DNA from: Okapia johnstoni
Taxonomy: Eukaryota > Chordata > Mammalia > Artiodactyla > Giraffidae
Assembly (NCBI GenBank): GCA_024291935.2
Contig: CM044316.1
Coordinates: forward strand, 76,586,501 to 76,650,500
Direction of reading: 5' to 3'
Length of the DNA: 64,000 bases
Numbering within the stretch: the stretch's first letter is position 1; each line of letters opens with the position of its first letter. The notes beneath the pieces are model-generated. The model saw only the letters and a list, made by a program, of their open reading frames with translations, ran no database searches and had not been told where the DNA came from. Below are positions 25,555 through 38,310 of the stretch, piece after piece. The position numbers were made by a program, and so were the translations under genes.

Positions 25555-26105
25555 TTACTTCTTTTTAAATAAAACCCTGATCCTGTTCTATGTATTGGTC
25601 CTCAGTCTCCTCTGAGGTATACAAGCAACTCCTTGGCATGGGATACTAGGCTTTTACCTGCCTCTTTTGTCTCCGTTCCAGCCCCTACTGTGCTGCACCC
25701 CAGTCTCCAGTCATGTGGAATTATTCTAGTCATAGATGTCTCTCTGGCTTGACAGACTGCTGTTCTCACCTGAAATGACCTGATCTCATTTTTTTGACCA
25801 GTGAGCTTTTACCCCGCCTCCCACATGTAGCTCCTCTGTTTATCCCCCTTTTTAACACCTACTTTACTAAGCAGAGCTGATCACACCTACCTTTGTACCC
25901 TTTCACAACTGACCCTTCAATAGATGTCTTTCTACTAGGGCGTTTACACTGGGTTTCTATTTTCTATGGTCCCTGCCCTTTGGGGTTGTGAGCTCTTTGA
26001 GGGAAGAAACTTTCTTAATCACGTTAATCACATTATTTCTCTAGTTTTGAGTTTAGGGCTTTAAACACAGCAGTGCTTCATAAATATTTGACAAAAGAAT
26101 GAAAG
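25555..26105 (+). mobile_element. L2 LINE 3' end
   Basis: GGGTTGTGAGCTCTTTGAGGGAAGAAAC and CAGCAGTGCTTCATAAATATTTGACAAAAGAATGAA are the diagnostic 3' end of L2. The upstream part is consistent (CTCCCACATGTAGCTCC). Confidence 0.75.
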
Positions 26106-27109
26106 CTCACAAAGCCAGTTATTAACCTCATAGTATTAAAAACCTAGGAGTAAAACATAGTAAAAAAAAAAAAAAAAGGAGTAAAAACCTAAGTAGTGTT
26201 CAGTACATTTTAAATCTCTGAAATAAGGTCTCTTAACCTTTAGTCATGTTTGTGGACATATCTAATATCTGACATTATAATATTTTTAAATTATTATTTT
26301 TAAAGTTGAAATGCTTGTTTTTCAACCCTATCCGAAACAATATTAACTATAACCATTATGGTTTTGATGTGATAGTTTATTTTTTCTAATGTAAATTCAA
26401 ATATATTCATTAACAATTAAAGATTTATTTTCTGACTGTATCACCTGGCTTGTGGCACCCTAGTTCCCCATCCAGGGATTGTACTTGGGCCACAGCAGTG
26501 ACAGTGCCAAGTCCTTATCACTGAACTGCTACAGAATTCCCACAATTAAAGATTGTTAAACAGCCTGTCTCTACAGCAACTATAATCAACTTTTCTGTCC
26601 TTTGGTACACATATTATTCTTTTGGAAACCTTATTTAGTATAAAGCTTAGGCAATTCTTAAAAACACACAGCCACAGCACATTTTGTAGCTATGAAGTAG
26701 ATTTTTATGACATTTGAGCTTTAGAAAACCAACAAAAATTTATAGGCCAAATGAGTCTTCTATTCTTGATACTTAAAGATAGATTCAAGAGATATATTGC
26801 CTAACCAACATTTTTACTGGGCCATCACATTTTTATTAGCCTCATCCACTCTTTCTAATGTCACAACAGTTGCTCGAGTGGCAGGAAAAATCATCCAGAT
26901 ATTGCCAGATCAGTCAATCAAATCATTCAATCAAGTAAAGCCCATACACTTATACACATATGTGTATGTTAGGTGATGTGCAGAATACTTATGAGCATAA
27001 ACTCAACACTTTCCTTCAAAGAATGTGGAGTTTAACTGGTTCTATTAGTATATTAAACATATTTAATCAGATGATTACGTATTAAGTGTAACACAGAAGA
27101 AGAATGGGC
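26106..27109. other. Intergenic, contains one CHR-1 SINE, otherwise nothing recognised
   Basis: AT-rich. Poly(A) run at about 26161-26176 between two partial copies of a TAGGAGTAAAA phrase, a local duplication. Confidence 0.5.
26430..26546 (-). mobile_element. CHR-1-type SINE
   Basis: Read on the minus strand it runs GGGAATTCTGTAGCAGTTCAG, GATAAGGACTTGGCACTGTCACTGC, GGCCCAAGTACAATCCCTGGATGGGGAACTAGG, CCACAAGCC, which is the CHR-1 order. Confidence 0.8.
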
Positions 27110-27322
27110 TTTCTAGGCGGCTCAGGGTCAAGAATCCGCCTGCTAATGCAGGGTATGCAGGAGACGTGGGTTTGATCCCTGCGTCAGGAATATCCCCTAG
27201 AATTGGAAATGACAACCCACTCTAATATTCTTACCTGGAAATTCCATGGACAGAGGAGCCTGGGAGGCTACAGTCCATGGGATCACAAAGAGTTGGACAC
27301 AACTGAGTGACTGAGCACACAC
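27110..27322 (+). mobile_element. Bov-tA SINE
   Basis: GGGCTTTCTAGGCGGCTCAGGGTC head, GGGTTTGATCCCTGCGTCAGG, CAACCCACTCTAATATTCTTACC, tail GACACAACTGAGTGACTGAGCACACACAC. Flanked by short AAGAAT repeats. Confidence 0.9.
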
Positions 27323-27324
27323 AC

Positions 27325-28205
27325 AAAAAGAATACAGGATTTTATAATAAGACAAGTGTTTTCACCTAGATAAGTCAAGGAAGCCTTCTTGATTGAGTTG
27401 ACATTTGATCTGAGAATTACAAGATGGATAAGATTTAGATAGGCAACTCTGAGATAAAGTTCTACAACAGAAAACCACAAAGTGTGTCCAGTGGATTATG
27501 AATAGACTCATTTGATTAATTCATTTATTCACTCAACCATTTAATTATGCATTAAATAATTATATATTGAGCACCAGGTATGTGTCAGGTGTTCAAGCAG
27601 ACTCAGATAAAATGATAAAGAAAATAGGCACAGTATCTGCCATCATGGAGTTATAATATGGTGAAGGGAACTGGGAATGAGGCTGGGGCTTGACCACAGG
27701 GACTTGTTGTGTTAAAGACTTTTGTCTTTATTACAAGAGCAATGGGAACCAATAGAAGGATTTTAGGCCAGATGGAGACATGACCAAATTTGTGTTTGGA
27801 AAATAATTTTGGCTGTGGTGTGGAAAATGACGGATTGGTTGGTGACTCTAGTCTACTAGTCTTTGGAGACTAGTAGAATAAAATCAAGAGATGATGGTAG
27901 TCTAGACCAAGACTACTCTGATGGAGCTAATGAGAAACAGAAGGAAGAGTATATTTAGGAAGTAAGACCAACACGAGTTGATGATGAATTGGAACGAGAA
28001 AGAAGAAATGTCAAGGACAGAGCCCAGGTTTCTGGCTGGAAGAACCAAATGGATGCTAGGACTACCCACTGATACAGAACATCAAAACAGAAAAAAATCT
28101 AGGAGAAAATCATGAGTTCAGGTTCCATTTAGTGTCTCTGAGACATCTAGGAGATGACTTAGAAACTGTATACATTTATAAGTTTGGAAATTCAAGGAAA
28201 TGTAA
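27325..28205 (-). mobile_element. L2 LINE, long antisense remnant
   Basis: Successive blocks follow antisense L2: AAGGAAGCCTTCTTGATTGAGTTGACATTTGATCTGAG, TTCATTTATTCACTC.., ATTGAGCACCAGGTATGTGTCAGGTG, GAAGGATTTTAGGCCAGATGGAGACATGACC, CAGAGCCCAGGTTTCTGGCTGGAAGAACC, GACATCTAGGAGATGACTTAG. Diverged, no open frame. Confidence 0.7.
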
Positions 28206-29631
28206 TTTTGTGAGTTATCTGGTATATTATTTTGGCTTCTCTGAGAATCAGATGCTGATTTGGAGTTACAAGTGGAAAAGATTTATCAGGGATGTGGAGA
28301 GTTGATAAGGTAAGAGTGAAAAAAATAATGGCCATGGGGTGCTTTCACATCATGATGTTGATCTGACACCAGGCAGGATAGAGACAGAATTGGATAGTGA
28401 GGGCTTTCAGGTGACAAAGTCCTGGCCAACTCAAGGATTGGCCCCAGATCAAAGACTGACATTAGAAGAGTCCCTCCGTAGGGCAGAAGGCCTTTGTCAC
28501 AGGCTGGGTGCTTACCATGAAAGCATGGCCTTGGCTCAAATACTGTGCTGAGTTTTGACAGATCTAACGCTAGAGGCTCTCACCTAATAGCCCTCCTCAA
28601 CACTGAACAATAGGCTCTTTTTTGAAGGGAGATCTAAGTGTCACACATTCCTGGTTGTCTAGTGCTGGCTGGAGACATCCATGTGGATAAGATGCCCTAT
28701 CAAGATAACTAAATGTGAGACAATATATGGAGAAATATTTATTAAAGAATGACTGCATTTTGGTGAAAGGTGGAAAAGATTAAAATCATGTTCTGAAGTG
28801 TCATAGTAACAAATAAGAGATGTGACTGATACATTTATGTATTTTATTCAAATCGCTCTCAAGAGTAATTAAGTCTGTTTCTACAGATATGTTCGGTAAA
28901 ATAATAAAATAAAATTTAAAATGTAACGAAGAAAACATGACAAAGAGGAGAATGAAAGTAGAAAGAAAATGGTGTAGCAGGAACAAGTTCTTTCAAAAAT
29001 CACCTTATAGTTCTATACACTGAATAGAAGTGAAAACTGGGCTCTGAACCTTCTAGCTGCCAATGAATGAGAAGAATATAATCAGCTATGATTCACAGTG
29101 TCTTGAGATAAAAACAAATAAACTGCTTAAGGGAAACTCATTTTTCTTTCTGATACTAAGATAAGGAAGGATGTATGGGTCTTCATAAAGAGTAACATCA
29201 TATAAGGAAATGGGCAACATCTTCAAAAGCATTTTTATAAGAAACACAATAAGAATTTACATAACTCTGACTCAAATTTCTCTCCAGGATGACTAACACA
29301 ATTCTATGTGGGGGCCTAATGACTAATTCAGAGAGAGATTTAACAGAATTTAGAGAGGAAAAAAATAGACTGAATGTCCTACAGACAATTCAAAATGGAT
29401 TAGGATTGAAATCATCTCATAAAATTCTGAGGACCCTCGTCAGAAAAATAAGCCATCCTACTTCCCATAGAATTACCTTGAGGGACTATCGGTAAAGCAA
29501 ACCCATAATCAAGAAGTAGATTTTATTTTTTTTAGTTACACAGACAAGAGCTTTTGCACTAAACATTCGCTGCCTTTAACCATGGTTGGAGAAATATCAG
29601 CATTCAAAAAAATTAAAATAATGAACTGAAT
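28206..29631. other. Intergenic; possible old repeat at the start
   Basis: The part near 28238-28330 (GGCTTCTCTGAGAATCAGATGCTGATTTGGAG) resembles an old mammalian repeat I cannot name. The rest shows nothing recognisable. Confidence 0.4.
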
Positions 29632-31598
29632 CAGTTCAATTCAGTCACTTAGTCGTGTCTGACTCTTTGCAACCCCATGAACTGCAGCACACCAGGCCTC
29701 CCTATCCATCACCAACTCCCAGAGTTTACCTAAACTCATGTCCTTTGAGTTAGTGATGCCAGCCAACCATCTCATCCTCTGTCGTCCCCTTCTCTTCCTG
29801 CCTTCAATCTTTCCCAGCATCAGGGTCTTTTCAAATGAGTCAGTTCTTCACATCAGGTGGCCAAAGTATTGGAGTTTCAGCTTCAACATCAGTCTTTCCA
29901 ATGAACATTCAGGGCTGATTTCCTTTAGGATGGACTGGTTGGATCTCCTTGCAGTCCAAGGGACTCTCAAGAGTCTTCTCCAACACCACAGTTCAAAAGC
30001 ATCAATTCTTCAGCGCTCAGCTTTCTTCACAGTCCAACTCTCACATCCATACATGACTACTGGAAAACCATAGCTTTGACTATATGGAACTTTGTTGGCA
30101 AAGTAATGTCTCTGCTTTTTAATATGCTGTCTAGGTTTGTCATAGCTTTTCTTCCAAGGAGCAAGTGTCTTTTAATTTCATCGTTGCAGTCACCATCTGC
30201 AGTGATTTGGAACCCCCCCCCCCGCCCCCGCCAAATAAAGTCTGTCACTGTTTCCACTGTTTCCCCATCTATTTGCCATGAAGTGATGGGACCGGATGCC
30301 ATGATCTTAGTTTTCTGAATGTTTAGATTTAAGCCAACTTTTTCACTCTCCTCTTTCACTTTTATCAAGAGGTTCTTTAGCTCTTCTTTGCTTTCTGCCA
30401 TAAGGGCAGTGTCATCTGCATATCTGAGATTATCAATATTTCTCCTGGAAATCTTGATTCCAGCTTGTGCTTCATCCAGCCCAGTGTTTCCCATGATATA
30501 CTCTGCATATAAGTTAAATAAGCAGGGTGACAATATACAGCCTTTCCCAATTTGGAATCAGTCTGTTGTTCTATGTCCAGTTCTAACTGTTGCTTCCTGA
30601 CCTGCATACAGGTTTCTCAAGAGGCAGGTAAGGTGGTCTGGTATTCCCATCTCTTTCAGAATTTTCCACAGTTTATTGTGATCCACACAGTCAAAGGCTT
30701 TGGCATAGTCAATAAAGCAGAAATAGATGTTTTTCTGGAACTCTCTTGCTTTTTTGATGATCCAGCGGATGTTGGCAATTTGATCTCTGGTTCCTCTGCC
30801 TTTTCTAAAACCAGCTTGAACATCTGGAAGTTCATGGTTCACATATTGGTGAAGCCTGGCTTGGAGAATTTTGAGCATTACTTTACTAGCGTGTGAGATG
30901 ACTGCAATTGTGCGGTAGTTAGAGCATTCTTTGGCATTGCCTTTCTTTGGGGTTGGGATGAAAACTGACCTTTTCCAGTCCTGTGGCCACTGATGAGTTT
31001 TCCAGATTTGCTGACATATCGAGTGCAGCACTTTCACAGCATCATCTTTCAGGATTTGAAATAGCTTAACTGGAATTCCAAAATCTCCACTAGATTTGTT
31101 CATAGTGATGCTTCCTAAGGCCCACTTGACTTCGCATTCCAGGATGTCTGGCTTTAGGTGAGTGATCACACCATTGTGATTATCTGGGTTGTAAAGATCT
31201 TTTTTGTACAGTTCTTCTGTGTATTCTTGCCACCTCTTCTTAATATCTTCTACTTCTGTTAGGTCCATACCATTTCTGTCCTTGATTGAGCCCATCTTTG
31301 CATGAGGTGTTCCCTTGGTATCTCTAATTTTCTCGAAGAGATCTCTAGTCTTTCCCATTCTATTGTTTTCCTCGATTTCTTTGCACTGATCGCTGAAGAA
31401 GGCTTTCTTATCTCTCCTTGCTGTTCTTTGGAACTCTGCATTCAAATGGGTATATCTTTCCTTTCCTCCTTTGCCTTTTGCTTCTCTTCTTTTCTCAGCT
31501 ATTTGTAAGGCCTCCTCAGACAACCATTTTGCCTTTTTGCATTTCTTTATCTTGGGGATGTTCTTGATCCCTGCCTCCTATACAATGTCACAAACCTC
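29632..31598 (-). mobile_element. BovB LINE, 5'-truncated, RT frame nearly open
   Basis: 3' 1.97 kb of BovB. On the minus strand one frame runs from about 31590 to 30057 (about 510 codons) with a single TGA at 30560-30558, where a Trp precedes FQIGKG in related copies. A 12-nt in-frame deletion follows (GVRQ region). RT motifs are FIDYAKAFDCVDHNKLWKIL and NLRYADDTALMAE, with the catalytic aspartates kept. The frame ends in a 1-nt deletion at MVF-Q (about 30060). The C/G tract at 30211-30231 is a local insertion relative to the other copies. It is one of the better preserved BovB copies here. Confidence 0.95.
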
Positions 31599-31949
31599 CT
31601 GATTAAATTTTTTCTGTGGTAGTTTTAAATTATGTCAACAAATTCTACGATTCTGCCTTCAAGAGGTGGAGCTTAATTCCTCTTCTTATTTAGTGCCTCC
31701 CTTCTAATAAATATAATACAGCCCAAGTGATGATTTGTTTGAGGGAATATCCTTCTTAAATATATTCAGTAAATATGATTGTGTTCCCTTTAAATTTTGG
31801 TCAATGGGTACATGCTTCCTAGCATTATATTAAAAAATATTCAAACTTTTGAAATCAAAGAATAACAACTGATTTTAATTTCCTTATATTTTGATATGTT
31901 GAGTACATTCTTAAATGAACTCAATATAATTTCTGTGAATGTCATTTTA

Positions 31950-32165
31950 TGACCCAGAATGGCATAGTGGGTCAAACTCTACAGCTTTGGCTGTGTAACC
32001 TTGGGAAACTTATTCAACAGGACTGTGCCTCTGTTTTCTTCTCTAAAATAAATCGTGAAAATAGTAAAATATAACTTATACAGTTGGTGTGAAGAGTATA
32101 TATATTTATATAAAGAATTTAAAATAGTGTCTGACATATTGTAACTCCTCCATAAATGTTAAAGG
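31950..32165 (+). mobile_element. MIR SINE
   Basis: AGAATGGCATAGTGGGTCAAACTCTACAGC, GGCTGTGTAACCTTGGGAAACTTATTC, CTCTAAAATAAATCGTGAAAATAGT and CATAAATGTTAA are MIR blocks in order. Confidence 0.85.
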
Positions 32166-33979
32166 AAAAATGATTAATTCAGTATTTGTTTTCATTAAAT
32201 ATATTTTAAAAGAATATTTCTTGAAACAAGTTTTTGGTACTTTTGATCAGTCAATTTTGCCATTCATAAACTGGTTATTCAGTGAATTGATTTTTATAGT
32301 TTAATTTTCTATTAATTCCTATGCTTTCTGTTGATGATGATTCTCTATTTATCTATCCATTGTTTATGACTGTGCTTTAAAATTTTATTTCTCCAAAAAC
32401 CATGCCAGAGACACCATACATGACTAAATATGCAATTACTATTTTAAAAGGCAGAAATTAGTATAAAAGGTCCTTGAAGACTTCAAAAACTGGTATTCAG
32501 AGCACATATGATTAGAAATCTGATTCAGCAACCATCCCTAACTGAAAAACGAAATACTATGAACATTTTGTTATATTATTTTCATGCTTGTTTATAAAGT
32601 TACAGAAATATATGTGGAATATATGAGTTATAAGTAAAGGAAAGGAGCTTGTTGAAGGAAAAATACACACCCTGAATCTTCCAAATGACGGTTAATCCAG
32701 AGTCACAAGAAAATGCCTTCACTTTTACAGTACTTGTACAATGTTTCCTAATTGCAATTAATGGAAAATTTGTTATCAGCTCATTCTCTAAATTAAAGGG
32801 ATGAGAATACAAATCTTTGCCTTTGGTTTTGTTGCTAGCCCACTGCAGACTGAACATTAATTAATAGTTAATAACTGAACAACTCAGGAAGCCCGTTTTG
32901 GATCCAAAAATATTCTTAAAGTTGGAAAAGCCATATTAACTGCAGTAAGCTGTAATATCCAGCTGGTTATGCGGATCCCAAATCGTACGATTTCTGCTTT
33001 GCAAGGAGCTCTGTAAATCATCTAGCCCGAACCTTCTATTGAGGCTATTTAAGGGAAGTTTTTAGAGACTTCAAAGGCTTCATAAGACTGTATATTTGCT
33101 AGGACTACTTATTACCGCTAAATCCTCCAAGGCTTTTGAATGTACCCATGTACTGAAGAAATTATTCAGCTAGTTGAAGGTCACTTATTAAAATGTGGCT
33201 CTGGGCTACTTGGAGAGAAAGAAAAGTGTAAAAGGCAAGGAGAGGCTACAGGGAACTCTCATGTCAGGTAGCTGCCGCTGCTGCCCAAGCTGTGAACTGG
33301 GTGAGCAAGGATAATTTTAGACACAATACACAGGCTTCTAGTCTACCAGGAGAGGAGGTACACTTGATTGTCACACGTGCTGCTACTACAGTGTCTTCTA
33401 AGTTGTGAAACCATCATGTGATTTTCTTTAGCCTTTCCCCCCGAAAGGAAACACTGGGTTTGAGAAATTTCATATAAAGAAATTTATGACCTGAATATCC
33501 TAGATATTTACTGTTACGTGTAATGCTTGGAAAACCGGGATGCAAAGTGTCTAGCCTTGCATTGGTGTAAGCATGTTAAGAACATCTTAAACGGGGATTC
33601 CAATCTTTTTACACATCCCTTCTGTCCTCCAGCCTCTCATGCTCCTTGAATTTATTGTCCATCCTACTGCTTTCCCACGTGGAGCCCACTAGACATTTCA
33701 CCACCTCCTCACCACTGTCAGCCTCCTGTGAAAGGTAGTTTGTCTTTTACCGTTTCCCTCGCTAGTTGACCGAGTGGATTTAGACGTGTTTCTCTCAGTA
33801 GGGAGCAGGAGAAGTTAAATGGGATATGCCCCAGTGCATTTTCACTGGGGGCTGGGGTGGGGCATGAGATGGTGATGGAAAGGGTACAGATTTCATACAT
33901 AAATTCCTGTCCCATTGGAGGTTATATAAACTGTCAAACCATGTACACAATCTCTCTGATTAGCTCTGCTGCTTCTACA
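32166..33979. other. Intergenic, no recognised feature
   Basis: Unique-looking. Weak MIR-like words occur near 33020 and 33165 but not enough to call. Confidence 0.5.
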
Positions 33980-34325
33980 CTTTGGTAACTGACATTTGAA
34001 CCGATCAAATCAACTACAAAGGAAATTCAACAATTTGCAACTTGTAAATGCCCTGATTGGTCAGGCACAGAGTTGATGCCTTATGATTGTTAGTTATCAG
34101 AACTAAGTTCCTTAATTTGATTTGTAGTTTGTGCCTAACAAGAAAACAATAAGGTTATACTCATATTAAGAATATTATGGGTACCCTTGCGTCAGGTTAT
34201 GGATTAAAATAAAGGCAGACAGCTTTGTAGCTTGTCTTGCATATGGCTCTCTCTTTGGGGCTGTTAATTAAAAACATTAAAGCTACATTTTGGGGAGCCG
34301 GTCAGATTTAGACAGTTCTGAATGT
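33980..34325 (+). repeat. Possible ancient ERV LTR end with primer-binding-like site
   Basis: ATTAAAATAAAGGCAGACAG (a polyadenylation-like signal) is followed by GTCTTGCATATGGCTCTCTC and then ACATTTTGGGGAGCCGGTCAGAT, which resembles a degenerate tRNA-Pro-type primer-binding site after an LTR ending CA. No retroviral open frame follows. The 5' boundary is unclear. This is inference from motif order only. Confidence 0.35.
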
Positions 34326-34425
34326 TACCTGCCTCTTTTTTTCTTTCTTTCTATTGGCATGCATGACTAAGTAGCTCCTACATTACATGGGAACTGGGTA
34401 TGTATTACATTTGCAATTAACTTTC

Positions 34426-34942
34426 CAGTTATGACCAACCTAGACAACATATTAAAAAGCAGAGACGTTACTTTACCAACAAAGGTCTGTTTAGTCAAGG
34501 CTACGGTTTTTCCAGTCGTCATGTATGGATGTGAGAGTTGGACTATAAAGAAAGCTGAGCACCGAAGAAATGATGCTTTTGAACTGTGCTGTTGGAGAAG
34601 ACTCTTGAGAGTCCTTGGACTGCAAGGAGATCCAACCAGTCCATCCTAAAGGAAATCAGTCCTGAATATTCATTGGAAGGACTGATGTTGAAGCTGAAAC
34701 TCCAATACTTTGGCCACCTGATGTGAAGAGCTAACTCATTTGAAATGACCCTGATGCTGGGAAAGACTGAAGGCGGGAGGAGAAGGGGATGACAGAGGAC
34801 GAGATAGTTGGTTGGAATCACTAACTCAATGGGCATGAGTTTGAGTAAGCTCCAGCAGTTGTTGATAGACAGGGAGGCCTGGCGTGCTGTAGTCCATGGG
34901 GTAACAAAGAGTTGGACACGACTAAGCGACTGGACTGAACTG
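34426..34942 (+). mobile_element. BovB LINE 3' fragment
   Basis: Starts at ATGACCAACCTAGACAACATATTAAAAAGCAG and runs to GACTGGACTGAACTG. The 72-residue open frame is BovB C-terminal region. A 7-bp duplication AACTTTC lies at 34419-34425 and 34943-34949. Confidence 0.93.
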
Positions 34943-35192
34943 AACTTTCAGATTTTCAAGAAAGGAATCTTGTATTTAGTATTGGGTTACTGGGAAGACA
35001 ATCTTTATCTAGAAAAAAAATGGAATTAAATTAGTATAGTCAATAGCAATTTATTATTTTCATGTTCATAATCTTTTAAAATAAATTTGGATTTCCCTCT
35101 TAAAGGCCTCAAGTATATCTAAAATCCTCAAAGATGATGATAAAAACATGAAAAGGGAGTTCCAACAGACAATTTGGAGATGTCTACAGGGG

Positions 35193-35475
35193 GAAGGGAG
35201 AAGGAAATGGCAACCCACTCCAATATTCTTGCCTGGAGAATCCTGTGGACAGAGGAGCCTGGTGGGCTGCCGTCTATGGGGTCGCACAGAGTCAGACACG
35301 ACTGAACGACTTCACTTTCACTTTTCACTTTCATGCATTGGAGAAGGAAATGGCAACCCACTCCAATGTTCTTGCCTGGAGAATCCCAGGGACAGGGAAG
35401 TCTGGTGGGCTGCCGTCTATGGGGTCGCACAGAATCGGACATGACTGAAGTGACTTAGCAGCAGCAGCAGCAGAG
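35193..35475 (+). mobile_element. Bov-A2 SINE (dimer)
   Basis: Two Bov-A monomers (about 35193-35330 and 35338-35475), each GAAGGAAATGGCAACCCACTCC ... TCTATGGGGTCGCACAGA, linked by CACTTTCACTTTTCACTTTCATGCATTGG. It ends in (CAG)n. The two units differ at few positions. Confidence 0.95.
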
Positions 35476-35760
35476 GGGAAATTTGAGGGCATCTATTTTG
35501 TGAGACTGCCTATAAGAGCAGTCGAGAAGCTGGTGGATGAATTTTGGTTCTGATTGGGCTGACAGAGATTTGGAGACAAATTGCTTCTGTTTTCATATAT
35601 TTGATAGGTTACTATTACATTTTGTGGGTATGGGTTTACATAGAATGTCACTCTTGAGAGCCTAAGAAAATCAACTTTTTAAGTTAGTATGGTTCTCTGT
35701 GGAGGTCTTCTAAGGTCCTCTGTATAGTAGCAATGTTCAAAGACCACCCTCTATTACCAC

Positions 35761-35826
35761 TCAGTTCAGTTCAGTTGCTCAGTCATGTCCAACTCGTTGC
35801 AACCCCATGAATCGCAGCACGCCAAA
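35761..35826 (-). mobile_element. BovB/Bov-A 3' tail fragment
   Basis: CAGTTCAGTTCAGTTGCTCAGTCATGTCC to AATCGCAGCACGCC, a 65-bp severely 5'-truncated insertion. Confidence 0.85.
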
Positions 35827-37974
35827 GAAGACACAATTATATATATGTTATAAGGCAGGACCTGCGTATGAGATGAAGTTCCAGGTTTATAAAGGAATAA
35901 AGGAAGCTGACTGAAATAGTGTCTTTTACCAAGATGTACCCATGACTACATCTGGTCCCCATAAGCAACTTTTGGCTTTTATGGTTCTTTCAGATTACTT
36001 TTTTCTTGAAGGAGGTGTAATCTCGTAGTAGAGTTACTTGTATAATTATCTACTATGTCTACAGCTATTTTATGGCACCACTGACTTCAGAATTTGGTAG
36101 ACTTTGCTTACTCTCTACCATACTAAATTTTATACATTCAATTCAATGTAACAGATGTTTATAGAACACAGCAATAAATGCTAGAAAACCAGAGTAAAAC
36201 AAAATGCAGTAGAGGAATTGATTGTTTGATGTCTTATAGATGCACAGGTGATAGTGTAACTGTACTTTTAACTGTGTTCATTCAAAGTAGTTACTGTATA
36301 TTATCGATTTTCAGAGTTTTGCTTTGTGTTTGTTTCCTAGAACCAGTTTGACTGTGTTGCTAAGGAGTCCAAGGGGAAGCCAATATTGGATTTGTAAGAA
36401 CAGTTACCTTTGTGACTTATGGTTCTTTTACAAGCATATATCAGCTTTCTTTTTATTTACTCCTGATGCTCTTGTTTGGCTAGCTGGCTTGTTTCATAAC
36501 TTAACCTAAGCCCAGGACCCAAAGAATCTCAGTCTTTCTTGCACTGGTTTTCAAAATCTACTCCCATAAAAGCCCTTTAGCTGATCACACTGCCTGCCAG
36601 GGACTCTGCCTCTCAGAAAGATCACAGGGCTCCATACTGACCCAGCAGGTCTTGGGCCTCTGATCTGCCAAGCCCTGTCCTGTCTGGGCCTGACGCATGA
36701 TACTCTCTTCTGCAATCACAAGTGTGGCTTGGAAATTGGTGTTTTTGCATACCTGAATGTGTGAATGTGGCACCTTGTAGTCACTAGCTCATGTGCATAG
36801 ATCAGGTTTAGAGGACTGATTCTGTTTTTCATTTCCCAGAAGTCACTATCATGTAGATTTTCTGAGAAATGTTTGTATGTAACAGGATAATGTACCGGCT
36901 TTTGTCTTTTTTGTTTCCTGTTCTTATGCCATGCTGTGATGTTGCCCTTCTTGAGAGGCAATGATGCCAGATAGTGGGATGGACAGGCTGAACACAAGAA
37001 TCAGAAGGAAGTGGTTTCCCTAGCAACAGTAACCATGCAAGGGGAGCCACAATACTTATCCACTACTCATGTCTCTTCCTCTGGTTTAAATAACACAGAG
37101 GATCTGAATGCTAAGTATCTGATTCTGAATCACTTTTAGTGGATGGAATTATGGCAAATCAACACATTCTAAAAAGAATTTGGAAGTCTGACGAGTGCCA
37201 TATACTTTTCTATGTTAATAGACACCTTATAAAGTATCTCCTTCCTATTAGTGTGTTGTTGCTTTTGCACTTTTCAATGACATGAAGCTGAGATATAGTT
37301 TTCTCCTCAAAGACAAGGCAGGTAAAGAATTTGCAAAAATACCAGATCTGTAAAAAATTATAAGAAAACTCTCATTATATCTCTTACATTTCAAAATTAT
37401 CCTCCCTAAACAGTGGCCAAAAACAATCTGTAGATGAAATGATATAATGATAATAAAGGCAAGGAAGTTACTCTAATAACTTCATTCTAGTTCTTCATAG
37501 TGCTTTTTTAAGAAGTCTTTGCTCTTCTCTGAATTTTGCACTTATTTTATTGATGGCTTGACATGAGTGTATTATCATTCTGATGTGATTATTAGTCATT
37601 GCTGATTAAATATTTATTAAGTGGGAAGAATGGTGTGTTAAATAATGCTCTCCGTATTTGCTCATCAGCACTTCACACACACACACATATATCTCATCTC
37701 AAACAACCAGGTATAATTTTGGTATCTGACTATTACACACAGCCTAAAGTCAAAAAACTGTCAATGTATCTGAAGACAACTATTGATGAAAGAAATGACC
37801 ACTTTTTAAAATACTACCTCTCAAACACTGACCCAACTTTGAAAAATCAGTCACTACCCATTATTTTCTTAACTTTTCTGACTTAAAACTGATGAAATCT
37901 AAAGTAATGAATAGTTATATATTCCTGAACAAAAATTCATTGAGCTAAACTGGGTAAAAGTATAGGACAAGGCT
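35827..37974. other. Intergenic, no gene recognised
   Basis: Unique-looking. A 93-residue minus frame (36716-36997) matches no family known to me. A short CA/TA run lies near 37674-37692. Confidence 0.5.
37014..37027. promoter_or_regulatory. X-box-like (RFX) motif
   Basis: GTTTCCCTAGCAAC fits the imperfect inverted repeat GTNRCC-N-RGYAAC with one mismatch. Three bases on, GTAACCATGC supplies another half site. Motif match only, with no proof of use. Confidence 0.3.
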
Positions 37975-38310
37975 ATCTAATAGAAATATAATCTGAGTTA
38001 CAAACACAAGCTACATATGAAATTTTAAATTTTCTAATAGCTGCTTTTATAAAAAGGAAGAAGAGATGAAATTAATGTTAATAGTATCTTAAGCAAATAT
38101 CTAAAATATTATCATTTCCTTATGTAACTAACATAAGAATTACCAGTGAGATTTTACACTGGATTTTTCATACTCATTCTTCAACATCTGACTTATACTT
38201 TACATTTAAGCACATCTCCGTTTGGCCCAGCCATATTTCTGGTGCTTAACAGCCACATGTGGCTGGTGGTTACCATGTGGAATAGCACAGGTCTGGAACA
38301 TCAGATATCA
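37975..38310 (+). mobile_element. hAT-like non-autonomous DNA transposon
   Basis: GGCTATCTAATAGAAATATAATCTGAGT, TTTTAAATTTTCTAATAGCTGC, ATATCTAAAATATTATCATTTCC, and GCCACATGTGGCTGGTGGTTACCATGTGGAATAGCACAG match a common mammalian MER-type element end to end. The family name was not fixed. Confidence 0.75.

Noticed and set aside
34005..34125. Inverted AACTACAAA / TTTGTAGTT pair
   Set aside because: Only 9 bp match over a 110-bp loop; no further structure.
36716..36997. 93-codon minus-strand frame
   Set aside because: No recognisable family, no splice or promoter signals, and its length is within chance for the AT/GC mix.
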